Shown here: piece after piece, positions 11,146 to 21,960 of the stretch
How the letters are laid out: the number at the start of each line of letters is the position of its first letter
How positions within the stretch are numbered: the stretch's first letter is position 1
Origin: Closterium sp. NIES-65
Taxonomy: Eukaryota; Streptophyta; Zygnematophyceae; Desmidiales; Closteriaceae
Reading direction: 5' to 3'
Length of the DNA stretch: 64,000 bases
Assembly: GCA_948144175.1 (NCBI GenBank)
Contig: CANXME010002181.1
Span: forward strand, 992,001-1,056,000
Made by a program: the position numbers and the translations under genes
Notes under the pieces: generated by a model
What the model was told of the DNA's origin: nothing
The model's input: the letters and a program-made list of their open reading frames with translations, nothing else
The model's database searches: none

Positions 11146-12011
11146 TGTTGTGTGATGCAACCATATGCATTCACGCCTGTCTGCCTCCCATCATGTGTTT
11201 GTGCGTTGCATGCGTGATGTGAGCGTGTGCAAGAATTTGTGTTTGATGTGGTTTGGTTTTTCAGACTGAGTGTATATTATTTGGCTTGAGCAGATATCTG
11301 AAGTGATTCCTCTACTCAAGAGCTTTCCGACGAACCAAGAATCGTTGCGATCGGAGCACAACCAAGAAAGTTACGAACATTGGAGTTCGTATGCTTATAT
11401 ATTTTGGTTGCAGCTACTTTGGGAAGTTAAGGCATTGACTCAATATGGGGTACAGACTTGTGGGGGTTGGGAAATTCGAACCCATCACTGTAGATGCTGC
11501 CAAGAGGTTGGGTGAAGCCAAACCAGGTTGGTCAGTGTGCCCAAGTTGAGGTGAGGTGGATGGCATGGGTTGGAAAGTGACAAAGGTCAAAGTTTGTTGC
11601 CTATGGGGAAGGGAATTATGTGGCATGGGGTTTTTCCTTGGATGGGGACTCTCTTGGGACCTTCCCTCTCGTCCTCCTCTTCCCCTCCTACCAGGTTTAT
11701 TGCTACTCTAATGTTCTTAATGTGGGACTTGTGAGTTAATTGTGATTGAGTTAAATTTCTGTGGCAGCATACCCCCTAGTGCGCCGAAAAGCATAACTCG
11801 ATATATGCTTCATATTTTGATACGATTCAAATTGGGAAATGTAGCCACGGTCTAGAGCTACAACATAGTCGAATTTCGTGAGATTCTAACAGTGCAATGT
11901 TCGTCGACTACGTTTCTTGTGAAGTCGACGTTTCTGTCCAGAAATTGAGACCAATGATTTTGAGAAATTTGAGCACCTAATCTTCATAGACTCCGTCCTT
12001 AGTATGTAACA
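11146..12011 (+). repeat. 3' LTR of copia C
   Basis: This 866-bp copy starts TGTTGTGTGATG and ends TATGTAACA. It is colinear with 5585-6450 and contains no indel. Copia B spacer sequence resumes after AGTAG at 12012-12016. Confidence 0.93.
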
Positions 12012-14758
12012 AGTAGCTCCAGCAGCACCTACTCCTCCAGTACCAGCAGCACCGCCAGCAGCTCCAGCACTAGGAGCACCCCCAGGCCCAGCAGTTCCAG
12101 TACCCCAGCAGCACCAGCAGCTCCAGTACCTCCAGCAGCACCAGCAGCACCTCCAGCAGGACCAGCAGCACCTCCAGCAGGACCAGCTCCAGCAGCACCC
12201 CCAGTCCCAGCAGCTCCAGTACCGCCAGTACGAGCACCTCCAGGAGCAGTGGCTCCAGCACCTCCAGCGCCGACCCCAGGGTCAGCAGCAACACCATCTC
12301 CAGAGGGCTCAGCGCCCTCATCTCCAGCTCCAGCAGCACTACGGAGGCTGCGACGGTACCGAGAGTACCACTCACGCAGCTGCTGGGAAGAGAGAGCGCC
12401 CCCAGGCGCAGCACCCCTAGGCTCAGGACCTCCAGACGCAGCACCCCCAGGGACAGCACCCCCAGGCTCACCACCTGCAGTCTCTGCACCCCCAAGCTCA
12501 GCACCAGCAGTCTCCGCACCCCTAGGCTCAGCACCCCCAGTCTCCGCACCCTCAGGCTCAGCACCCCCAGTCTCCGCACCCCCACGCTCAGCACCTCCAG
12601 TCTCAGTACCCCCAGACCCAGCACCACCAGCCTCGACACGTCCAGGCTCAGCACGCGCAGTACCTCGCGCAGGACAAGAGTCGACATCTACCTCGACAGG
12701 CTCGACCGGGTCTACCTGGGAAACACCTGAGGGAGCAGGACCCTGGGGAGGCAGGGGGTCTACCAAGGCAGCACCTGGCGTGAGAAAGAGCGGCGGAGGG
12801 GGGAGCGGGGCAGTGCGATAGGGGAAGAGACGGTAGAAGGGGACCGACTCGTCAAAGGTGATGTCCTGGGAGGACAGAACACGGTGCGAGGTGGGGTGGT
12901 AAAACTGCCAACCAGGCGCGTCAGGGGGGAAGCCAAGGAAGACGCAGGGAACAGCACGGGGGGACAGCTTGTCCGCAGACAAGTCGCGGACAAAAGACCG
13001 AGATCCCCAGACACGAAACGCAGACGCATCGCCAACCTTCCCTGTCCACCGCAAAGTAGGGGAGGTCTCTGGCAAGGAGACCCGGGGCTGAAAGTTGATC
13101 TGATGCGACGCGTACTGAACCGCGAAGGGCCACAGAGAATGGGGAGCAGCCGCATGGATCATGGACGTACGAGCGACGTCCATGACCATGCCAATGCAGC
13201 GCTCAGCAATCCCATTTTGCTGTGGAGAGGCCAGAAGCGTGAACAACTGGCGGATGCCCTGTGCAGGACAGAAAGCTCGGAGAAGGTCAGAGGAAAACTC
13301 TCCGCCTCTGTCGGAGTGCAGACGCAGAACAGGAACGTCCGAGCCGAAACTCTCTCTGAGCTGGAGACGAGCTGCGTGGATCCAGTCGATCAACACCTCA
13401 GTGACGTCACCCTTGCTGTGCAAGGGGAAGTCCGTGGTGTAACGGGAGTAGTCGTCAACCACCAGCAGGAAGTAATGCTCGTGACCCTGTCCACGGACGC
13501 GGGCGGGGCCCCACACGTCCAGGTGAAGCGTCTGCAGCGGAGCCTCTGTCGGAGGAAACTCGGAGGAGTGAGGAGCGGCACGCTGCCGCCCCTCGACACA
13601 GGGAACACAGGTAGTGGCAGGCCCCGGAGGAAGAGGAGGGAGGGACCGGGGGAGATCAGAGACAAGGAAACGAGAGGCCATGCCTCGGAGACGAGGCAGG
13701 GAGGGGTGACCAAGGCGGTGGTGCCAGAGGAGAGTCTCGTGAGACAGGAGACGACACGAGCAGGGGGCAGACTCAGGACCAGACCTGGACGCTGCAGCAA
13801 ACACCTGACCCGACGCAGCTACCTGACCAGACGCAGCAACCGGAGGAGACTCAGTAGTCAGTGTGTACAGGCTCGACCCCGGCAGACAGGTAAACGTGGC
13901 CAAGTGTCGGCCTGTCTGAGCACACGTACAGTGGGTCACTCGCTGACTCGAAGGAGTGAACTTGTCAACCCCTCTATCCTGTAGGTCAGCACCACTCACC
14001 AAGTTCGTAGAGAAGGAGGGGAGGTAAAGACCTGACAGGGTGCCAGAAGGGGCCGCCGGACACGGTAAGACAGTGGAGAAGTGGGCAAGGACAGGACCCC
14101 AAGAGGGGTCGGCCAGGGAGACTGCAACCGTCCGACTAAGCGGCGTGAGTGTGGTGCGGTCTCGAAAGAAGGAGCGGGAAGCACCCGAGTCAAGGGTGAA
14201 GGTGTGCAACACCTGAGCCGATGTGGTGCCGGAGAGAGCGGACTCACTAGCACCTGGGGCAGTAGACTCACTAGTACCTGGAGTAGCAGACTCACCAGCA
14301 CCTGGAGTAGCAGACGCTCTGGCTCCTAGAGCAGCTGCCTCACCAGCACCTAGAGCAGCAGCCTCAATGCCCGGGTCAGGAGGAACACACAGGTAACAGT
14401 CACCCTCATCACTAGTAGGCAATGCATATATGGTAGTGAGGATAGCATCATAGTGAAGAGTATAGATATTTACCCTCTGCCCAAGTAGCTGCACCCAGTC
14501 GGGGAGCTCAGCCGCGTCGCCAAACTCCGTACGCGAGGCGTCGCTCAGACGGGCGAAGCAACGGGACTCTGTGTGACCTAGCCTCCCGCAAGGCTGACCA
14601 GACCGAGCACCAGTGCGAATGACGTACAGACAGCGAGCAGTACTCCGTGACCCTCCACTCTGAGCATACCACTCACAAAGCTGCTGGGGCGAAAGGACCG
14701 CGCACGGACGACATTGCAGCGGCACCGGGCCACTACAAGCAGCTCCCGAACTACTCAC
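12012..14758 (-). pseudogene. Copia B gag C-terminus, protease, integrase and spacer
   Basis: An open frame of about 909 residues runs from 14758 down to 12029. It starts in the nucleocapsid (SPQQLCEWYAQ, then CLYVIRTGARSGQPCGRLGH with an expanded Cys/His knuckle). It continues with the protease (FTLDSGASRSFFRDR), the integrase HHCC (LLWHHRLGHPSL ... CVPCVEGRQR) and D,D(35)E (HLDVWGP, RLHSDRGGEF, NGIAERCIG). After the integrase end (YRLFPYRTAPLPPPPLF) comes a Gly/Ala/Glu spacer of near-identical EPGGA-type units. Copia C interrupts the spacer at 12011. The open frame lacks the first part of gag. Confidence 0.88.
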
Positions 14759-15014
14759 TCCAGGACGACTCCCACTACGGCCACCCCAACAACCCCAAGT
14801 AGCGTACTACTCACGAAGCTGCTGGGGCGTGAGGGACTCACACGAACGCCGCTGGAGCTGCATCTGGTCACCGTCAGGAGCAGCAGTAGCAGTAGTAGCA
14901 GTGCGGCCACCCCTACAACCCCAACTAGCGTACCACTCACGAAGCAGATGGGGAGCGAGGGACTCACGCGGACGACGCTGGAGCTGCATCTGGCCACGCC
15001 AGGAGCAGCAGTAG
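14759..15014 (-). repeat. Duplicated gag module in copia B
   Basis: On the minus strand a module encoding QLQRRPRESLTPQQLREWYA followed by WGCRGG occurs twice here, and a third, diverged version begins the open frame below 14758. Units are about 110-130 bp apart. Copia F has the same module at 25855-26050, so the duplication predates these two copies. Confidence 0.75.
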
Positions 15015-15992
15015 CAGAAGAAAGAGCAGTAGCAGCAAGAGCAGTAGTAACAGCAGTAACAGAGTGCTCACCAGTGGCAAGAAAGGCAGGTGTACGACAG
15101 CGGTAATGGCGAGGCCGCTACCACCGCAGGATGAGGGCTCCGCGGCTGCTGCAGGGGCTGCTGCTCTAGGGGCCAAGGGCGGCTGCTGCAGGGGCGGCTG
15201 CTCCAGGGGCCACGGGCGGCTGCAGCAGCGGCGGCTGCTCCAAGGGCCAGGGAGCCACGGCGGGCAGGGGCGGCGGCGGCTGACACGGCAGCGGCGGCGG
15301 CGGCTGCTGTTGTCGGCGGCGGCGGTGGCTGCTGCTGTTCGGCGGCGGCGGCTGCTGCTATCGGTGGCGGCGGCTGCTGCGGCCGAGGCAGGGGCGGCGG
15401 CGGCTGACACGGCAGCGGCAGCGGCGGCTGCTATTGTCGGCAGCGGCGGCGGCTGCTGCTGTCGGTGGCGGCGGCTGCTGCTGTCGGCGGCGGTGGCTGC
15501 TGCGGCCGGGGCAGGGGCGGCGGCGGCTGACACGGCAGCGGTGGCGGCGGCTGCTGGTGTCGGCGGCGGCGGCGGCGGCGGCTGCTGCTGTCGGCGGCGG
15601 CAGCAGCTGCTGGCGGCGGCGGCGGGGCGGCAGGGCCATAAAGGGGCCGCGAAGGGGCAGCGAGGGGCCGCAACGGGCTTCGAGGGAGCGGCGAAGGGGC
15701 CGCGAGGGGCCGTGAGAGGGGCCGCGAGGGGCCGCAAGGGGCCGCGAGGGGCCGTGAGAGGGGCTGCGAGGGGCCGTAAGGGGCCGCTAGGGAGCGGCGA
15801 AGGGGCCGCGAGGGGTCGTGAGAGGGGCCGCTACGGGGCCGTAAGAGGGCGCGACGGGCCGCTAAGGGCAGGGGACGCGACGGGAGGGCAGGCACACGGG
15901 GCGCGACTCGGACAGGGGCGAAGCGCTCTCCGGGCAGGAAAAAAAAAATCGATTTTCGGTGGGCCCTAGGAAACGTTCCCACTAGGGAGCCT
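15015..15992 (-). other. G+C-rich leader of copia B
   Basis: The leader between PBS and gag is extremely G+C-rich. From 15180 to 15620 it is a degenerate array of GGCGGCGGCTGCTGCT-type units; from 15640 to 15860 it is a GAGGGGCCGCGAGGGGCC array. Long frames cross it in all six phases only because stops are rare in such DNA, so no gene is called. The part next to the PBS (15900-15990) matches the leaders of D and H. Confidence 0.75.
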
Positions 15993-16129
15993 GCTCTATA
16001 CCATGTGAAAGAACGAGGAATGAATGCACTAGGAAACAGGTGGGTACAAGTGGGAAAACCTAAAAGTGTTGTACCCCATATTATCTACCCCACTAAAGCC
16101 TACACAGACTGTAGCATCTAAGTTTGACA
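15993..16129 (-). repeat. 5' LTR (16004-16129) and PBS of copia B
   Basis: The plus strand shows TGTGAAAG at 16004 and TTTGACA at 16129, the reverse complement of a TGTCAAA...TTTCACA LTR of 126 bp. On the minus strand TGGTATAGAGC (16003-15993) follows immediately as PBS. The LTR is more diverged than those of D, F, G and H. The 3' partner is outside the window. Confidence 0.8.
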
Positions 16130-16874
16130 TTGAGGGGGTTTTTTTTTCGACAGCACCTCGTTCTTCGACAGGGCGTTAAAATTTTAGTTCCGCATTTTTT
16201 CTGTCTTCGACAGAGCCTTATTTGGCATTAAAGGGTGTATCGCCTTTGACACACTTCAATTAACGGCAGATTTTTCTTCTTCGATGGAAAGTCAAATTTG
16301 ATGTTCGACAAGAGGTGCTTCCGTGTTTGTATTTTGTCGAAAAGGTATAACAACTACCATTAGGTTCTTTTACGTGTGGCGGTACGTGCAGTACGACAGA
16401 GCATGTTGAAAATCTTTGCCCTTACAATTTCACATTTTTGTCGAAAGAGTACCTCACACTTTCTGTCGAACAGAGAAACTCATTCGATAAGGTTACGATT
16501 TCACACTCGGGAAAAAGGTTTACCGAGACGCTGCTCGATGAAATTATTTATCGACAACAGAGGCCGTTTCTAGATTTCGGTGTGTAAACATCTACATTCG
16601 ACGCGAAATTTGTCGAGCTGCGCATCCTCCCCGTTTGTCAAAAGGAAAGATTTTGACGGGAAAAGCAAAACGGTCGAGAAGTTTATAAGACTCGACCAAG
16701 CATATTTACTATCGCCTGCACCCCATTTCATTTCTCTTTGTGGCATCAAGACTCACAATCACATAACTAATCAACAATGCTCGAGTTTTACAATACGTTA
16801 ATACACGTCGTGGACACGGACAATCGACATAAGCAATGTCATTGTCGCAGTAGAGTTTCGCAGCTGCTAAAAAA
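16130..16874. other. Non-element DNA between copia B and copia D
   Basis: This A+T-richer stretch shows no retroelement homology and no convincing gene. Its frames of 65-73 codons have no recognisable motif. Its striking property is the number of TCGA-centred words (TTCGACAG, TGTCGAAA, ATCGACAA). I count more than a dozen TCGA sites where about three would be expected. It joins 24287-24475 if copia D is removed. Confidence 0.6.
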
Positions 16875-16997
16875 TGTCAGATTTATATGACGTAGCTGCT
16901 GTAGGCTATAGTGGGGTAGCACATATGGGGTACAGCTTTCTAGGGTTTGTACTTGTACCCAACTTTCCCTTAGTCAATTCATTCTCGTTTCTTTTCA
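16875..16997 (+). repeat. 5' LTR of copia D
   Basis: It starts TGTCAGATTTATATGAC and ends TTTCTTTTCA. This LTR subtype is shared with the 3' LTR of copia G. The following PBS reads TAGTATCGAGC, altered from the expected TGGTAT start. Confidence 0.9.
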
Positions 16998-17008
16998 TAG
17001 TATCGAGC

Positions 17009-17949
17009 AGGTTCCCTAGTGGGAACGCTACCTAGGGCCCACCACGATATTTTTTTTTCTTGCCCGGAGCGCACTTCACTCCTGTCCGAGTCGCGCTCTG
17101 TGTGCCCTCCCTACCTTCGAGCCGCCCTTATTGGCCCCTCTCACGGCCCCGTTGGCCGCCCTTACGGCCCCTTGCGCCGCCCTCTACGGCCCCTAGCGCC
17201 GCCCTTACGGCCCCTTAAGGCCCCTCGCGTCGCCCTTACGGCCCTCGCGCGGCCCCTTTCGGCCCCTCGCGGCGCCCTTTCAGGCCCCTTACGGCCCCGT
17301 CTAGGCCCCTTACGGCCCCTCCGCGGCCCCGTCTAGGACCCTTGCGGCCCCGCTACGGCCCCGTCCAGGCCCCTCCGCGGCCCCGTCTAGGCCCCTTGCG
17401 GCCCCGCTACGGCCCCGTCTAGGCCCCTCCGCGGCCCCGCCTAGGCCCCTTGCGACCCCGCTACGGCCCCATCTAGGCCCCTTAGGCCCCTCCCCGGCTC
17501 CGTCTAGGCCCCTTGCGGCCCCGTCGCCGCCACGTGCGGCCCCGTCGCCGCCACCAGCGGCCCCGTCGCCACCACCTGCGGCCTTGTCGCCGCCAATTGC
17601 GGCCACGCAGCCGCCACCTGCGGCCTCGCCGCCACCTACGGCCCAGCCGCCGAGCAGCCGAGCCGCCCTGCCGCCGAGCCGCCGAGCAGCCGAGCCGCCC
17701 TGCAGCCGAGCCGCCCAGCAGCCGAGCCACCCTACCGCCGAGCCGCCCAGCAGCCGAGCCCCCCTGCAGCCGAGCCGCCCAGCAGCCGAGCCACCCTGCT
17801 GCCGAGCCGCCCAGCAGCCGAGCCGCCCTGCCGCCGAGCAGCCGAGGCGTCGAGCCGCCCCACTGTCGAGCCGCTACTGTTCCTACCGGTGCTCCCCGGC
17901 CCTCCTTCCTCGGACTGGTGAGCTCACTTCCTTCTAGACCACTGCAGTC
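17009..17949 (+). other. G+C-rich leader of copia D
   Basis: From 17130 to 17520 the sequence is an array of CGGCCCCTTGCGGCCCCG-like units with many variants. From 17640 to 17870 it changes to CCGAGCCGCCCAGCAG-like units of about 21-24 bp. There is no conserved reading frame. The array ends just before the gag ATG at 17950. Confidence 0.75.
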
Positions 17950-19378
17950 ATGGCTACCCCCAGTGTTCTTACTTTTGATGCTGAGGGCCGTGCCGTTGAC
18001 TTTGAGGTCTGGGTCGAAGACCTCCAGCTGTTCCTACAGTGCGATAGGGCAGATAGTCTCTCCCTCTTTGACCTCACTTCTGGTGCCTCTCCTGCCCCTG
18101 CTGCTGATGCTGACGCCACTGTTCGCTCACAATGGGCCACACGCAAAGCTGCTGCTCGCCTTGCTGTGCGTCGCCACTTACCGACCACTGAGCGTGCACA
18201 CTTTAGCCAGTACAAGAGTGCCCAGACCTTGTACGACGCTGTAGTTGCCACTACTCTTCCCCTGCCACTGCTGCACTGAGCCGCCTCATGCTACCGTACC
18301 TCTTCCCTGACCTTGCTACCTTTCCCACAGTCGCTGACCTCATTACGCACCTCCGCACTAGTGACACTCGCTACCGCGCTGCGCTTCCTGCTGAGTTCTG
18401 CGCCAAGAACCCCCCCCCCCCCCCCCCATGTACATCACCCTCTACTACATAGTCACCCGGCTCCCTGACTCTCTTCGCGTAGTCAGGGACCACTTCCTCT
18501 CAGTTTGCCCCACCCCTCTCACTGTTGACCTCCTCGAGAAGGCCCTCCTAGCAGCAGAGAAGAGCATAGTCGTTGTAGGAGCCTCTTGTGGTGACCCTCG
18601 CACCCCCGTCTTTGAGGGATGTTCCCCCTCTCCCCTCTTGCCCTCTATTGCTTCTGCTGTTGCGGCCGACCTCGTTGGTTTCGAGTCGGTCGGCGCTGCG
18701 TCTGCCTCTAGCGGGAGACGCCGCACCGGCAAGGGCAAGGGCGCTGGAGGGGCTGGCGGGGGCGGTGGAGGTGGTGGTGGAGGCAGTGGAGGGAGTGGGG
18801 GTGGTGGTGGGAGTGGTGGCGGGGGTGGAGGTGTCGGTGGCAGCAGTGGTGGCGGAGGAGGCGGTGGCGGTGGCGGAGGTAGCGGAGGCGGCGGAGGTGG
18901 TGGAGGCGGCGGAGGCGGCAGAGGCGGCGGAGTCGGCGGAGGCGGCGGAGACGGCGGCGGCAGCAGTGGACCTGGTCGCTGCTCTTCGCAGAGGAGTGGC
19001 TCCGGTGGTGTTCCGCGCCAGCAGCATCAGCGCAGTCGTGAGACCCTGTCCGCTCAGCAGCTCCGTGAGTGGTACGCTGCACGTCAGCGCGGTGGGGGTA
19101 CGGGTCCCTGCACCTACGTTCTCCGCACCGGCGACCGCGCTGGTGAGCAGTGCAGGGGTGCGCACTCCACTCAGCGCTGCTTTGGCCGCCTGATGGACGC
19201 TTGGCGTCACCAGTTCCCTGAGGCCACTGAGATCCCTCGCTGGGGCGAGTTGTCTAGGGCGAGAGTAGCTATCTTTGACCTTGACTTTGATGCTATTCTT
19301 GCTGCCATGTATGCTGTGACTAGTAGTGATGAGGGTGACTGTTACCGGTGTTGGGACTGCTCCTCTAGGTACTGGTGA
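17950..19378 (+). pseudogene. Copia D gag, frameshifted
   Basis: The ATG at 17950 begins MATPSVLTFDAEG, the gag start shared by G, H and J. One base is lost near 18248 (VVATTLPL in place of VVARYSSP). A run of 18 C at 18410-18427 then shifts the frame again. The C-terminal half is open at 18428-19378: YITLYYIVTRLPDSLR, a long Gly-rich tract (18750-18970), REWYAARQ, and the knuckle CTYVLRTGDRAGEQC with H and C following. It ends by a small deletion at the gag-protease junction near 19353. Confidence 0.88.
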
Positions 19379-20945
19379 GGCTGCTGCTCTAGGTGCCAGT
19401 GAGGCTGCTGCTCTAGGTGCTAGTGCGTCTGCTTCCTCAGGTGCTGGTGAGTCTGCTCTCTCAGGTACTGCGTCGGCTTCGGCCTCCCACACCTTCACCC
19501 TTGACTCGGGGGCTTCTCGCTCCTTCTTTTGAGACCGCACCACACTCACGCCGCTTGGTCGGCCAGTTGCAGTCTCTCGGGCAGACCCCTCTGGGGGTCC
19601 TGTCCTTGTTCACTTCTCCACAATCCTCCCGTGTCCGGCGGCCCCCTCTGGCACCCTGTCTGGTCTTTACCTCCCCTCGTTCTCTACAAACTTGGTGAGT
19701 GGTGCTGACCTACAGGATGCGGGGGTTCACCAGTTCACTCCTGCGAGCCAGCGGGTGACCCACTGCACGCTCGCTCGGACGGGCCGACACTTGGCCACGC
19801 TAACACGTCGGCCGGGGTTGAGCCTGTACACACTGACCACTGCGTCTCCTCCAGTCACTACGTCTCGTCAGGTAGCTGTGTCGGGTCAGGTGTTTGCTGC
19901 GGCGTCCAGGTCTGGTCCTGAGTCTGCCCCCTGCTCGTGTCGCCTACTATCTCACGAGACTCTCCTCTGGCACCACCGACTTGGTCACCCCTCCCTGCTT
20001 CGTCTCCGAGGCATGGCCTCCCGTGTCCTTGTCTCTGGTCTTCCCCGATCCCTCCCTCCCCTTCCTCCGGGGCCTGCCCATGCCTGCGTCCCCTACGTGG
20101 AGGGGCGGCAGCGTGCTGCCCCTCACTCCTCCCAGTTTCCTCCGACAGAGGCCCCGCTACAGACGCTTCACATGGACGTGTGGGGCCCAGCCCGCGTCCG
20201 TGGACAGGATCACGAGCGCTACTTCCTGTTGGTGGTTGACGACTACTCGCGTTACACCACAGTCTTCCCCTTGCGCAGCAAGGGTGATGTCACTGAGGTG
20301 TTGATCGACTGGATCCGCACAGCTTGTCTCCAGCTTAGGAAGAGCTTCGGCTCGGACTTTCCTGTTCTGCGTATGCACTCTGACAGAGGCGGAGAGTTCT
20401 CCTCTGGCCTTCTGCGAGCCTTCTGTCGTGCACGAGGCATCCGCCAGACCTTCACGCTTCCGGACTCTCCACAGCAAAATGGGATTGCTGAGCGCCGCAT
20501 TGGCATGGTCAGGGACGTCGCCCGTACGTCCATGATGCATGCGGCTGCCCCCAATTTTTTGTGGCCGTTTGCGGTTCGGTACGCTGCGCATCAGATCAAC
20601 CTTCAGCCCAGGGTCTCCATGCCGGAGACCTCCCCAACTTTGCTATGGACGGGGAAGGTTGGCGATGCGTCTGCGTTCCTTATCTGGGGATCTCGGGCGT
20701 TTGTCCGCGACTTGCCTGCAGACAAGCTGTCCCCTCGTGCTGCTCCCTGCGTCTTCCTTGGCTTCCCCCTTGACGCGCCTGGGTCGCAATTCTACCACCC
20801 CACCTCTCGCCGTGTTCTGTCCTCCCAGGACGTCACGTTTGACGAGTCGGTCCCCTACTACCGTCTCTTCCCCTACCGCACTCCATCCCTCCCCCCGCCA
20901 CCGCTCTTCCTTGTGCCAGGTCCCCCCCCCCCCCCCCCCCGGTAG
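19379..20945 (+). pseudogene. Copia D protease and integrase
   Basis: The protease segment FTLDSGASRSFF stops at TGA 19530-19532, where relatives have CGA for Arg. After the stop the same frame is open to 20945. It contains the HHCC zinc finger (LLWHHRLGHPSL, then CVPYVEG with the second Cys changed to Tyr) and the D,D(35)E core (HMDVWGP, RMHSDRGGEF, NGIAERRIG). The integrase tail YYRLFPYRTPSLPPPPLF runs into a poly-C tract of about 19 bases at 20922-20940, which shifts the frame. Copia G carries the same TGA in its protease. Confidence 0.9.
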
Positions 20946-21960
20946 ACCCCCTCCCCCCTAAGGGTCCTGCCCCTTTAGGTGTGTCCCAGGTAGACCCGGT
21001 TGAGCCTGCTGAGGTAGCTGGTGACTCTGGTGCTGCTTAGGGTACTGAGCCTGGGGGTGCTGACTCTGGGGGTGCTGAGCGTGTGGGTGCTACGCCTGGG
21101 GGTGCTGATCCTGAGGGTGCTACGACTGGGGGTGCTGGGCCTGGGGGTGCTGAGTCTGGGGGTGGTGAGCCCGGGGGTACTACGCCTGGAGTTGCTGAGC
21201 CTGGGGGTGCAGGGCTTGAGGGAGCAGGGCCTGCTCGTGTGGCGTCCGGTGGTGCTGTACCTGGAAGTTCTCCGGGTGCTTCGTCTAGGCGGGAGCCACT
21301 CTCTCCACAGGAGCTGCGCGAGTGGTTTGCTCGGTGTTGGAGCCGTACTGCTGGAGCTGGAGGTGCTGCTGGTCCTGGAGGTGCCACTGCTGCTGAGGGT
21401 GCTGGAGCCACGGGTCCCGGAGGTGCTCGTACTGGAGGTATTGGAGCTGCTGGGCCTACGAGTACTACTTCTGCTGGAGTTGGAGATGGATCTGCTGGGG
21501 GTGTTGGCGCTAGAGGTGCTGCTGGTGCCGGTGCTTCTGAGGGTGCTGGTGCTGGTGTTGGCTGCGCGGCTGGAGCTGGGGGTGCTACTGGAGCTAGAGC
21601 TGCTGGCGCTGCTAGAGCGTGGGTGCTGGCGCAGGAGCTGCCGTTCTTGGTGCTAGCGCTGTTCCTGCTGGTTCTGGGGGTGCTGCACGGCCGGGGCCGT
21701 ACTTCGTTCCGCTCCTTCAGCAGGTTCTTTGTCTTCCGCCCTCTGCGAGTCCTGCTCCTCTCTTAGAGTGTCTGCCACATGTCCAGTCTGAGTCACAATT
21801 ACTGCCAGCCTCCCCACTGCCTGCTCCTTCTCCCTACACTAGTCCTACTGGAGGTCTTGCTGAGCGTCGTGAGCCTGCCTCTCGCCCTGTGTCGCCTGTC
21901 CGTGCTGCTCGCACTAGTGGTCGTGGCTCACATCAGCGTCCTCCTCCTGTCCCTGGCACG
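20946..21960 (+). other. Repeat spacer between integrase and RT in copia D
   Basis: About 1 kb consists mostly of 15-18-bp units related to GCTGAGCCTGGGGGT. In the coding phase these give EPGGA/SGGA-type repeats, then TGGIGAAG-type repeats. Indels have scrambled the phase. The last part (QPVLCLP-type sequence near 21720) leads to the pre-RT domain. All short-LTR copies carry this spacer in different lengths. Confidence 0.75.

Larger units (their letters stand above)
5585..12011 (+). mobile_element. Copia element C, complete but decayed
   Basis: Two 866-bp LTRs enclose PBS, gag, protease, integrase, RT, RNase H and polypurine tract. About 20 differences separate the LTRs by eye. It lies in the spacer of copia B, with flanking pentamers ATTAG (5580-5584) and AGTAG (12012-12016), i.e. 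one mismatch. Its long LTRs, balanced codon use and poly-Gln hinge place it in a different copia lineage from the short-LTR, G+C-rich elements around it. Stops and frameshifts in gag, protease and RT show that this copy is dead. Confidence 0.92.
2091..16129 (-). mobile_element. Copia element B, interrupted by A, E and C
   Basis: Read from high to low coordinate, B consists of a 5' LTR (16004-16129), PBS, G+C-rich leader, gag C-terminus/protease/integrase (14758-12029), spacer, and then RT in two pieces (5584-4240 and 2515-2091). The pieces are separated by copia C at 5585-12011 and element E at 2516-4239. Beyond 2091 B is cut by element A, and its 3' LTR must lie left of the window. The N-terminal part of gag (MATPSVL...) present in D, G, H and J is absent. 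Having taken three insertions, B is the oldest layer in this part of the window. Confidence 0.85.

Noticed and set aside
12884..13984. Plus-strand frame of 366 codons opposite copia B integrase
   Set aside because: Antisense shadow of integrase. The same shadow recurs opposite other copies, which reflects codon bias and not a gene.
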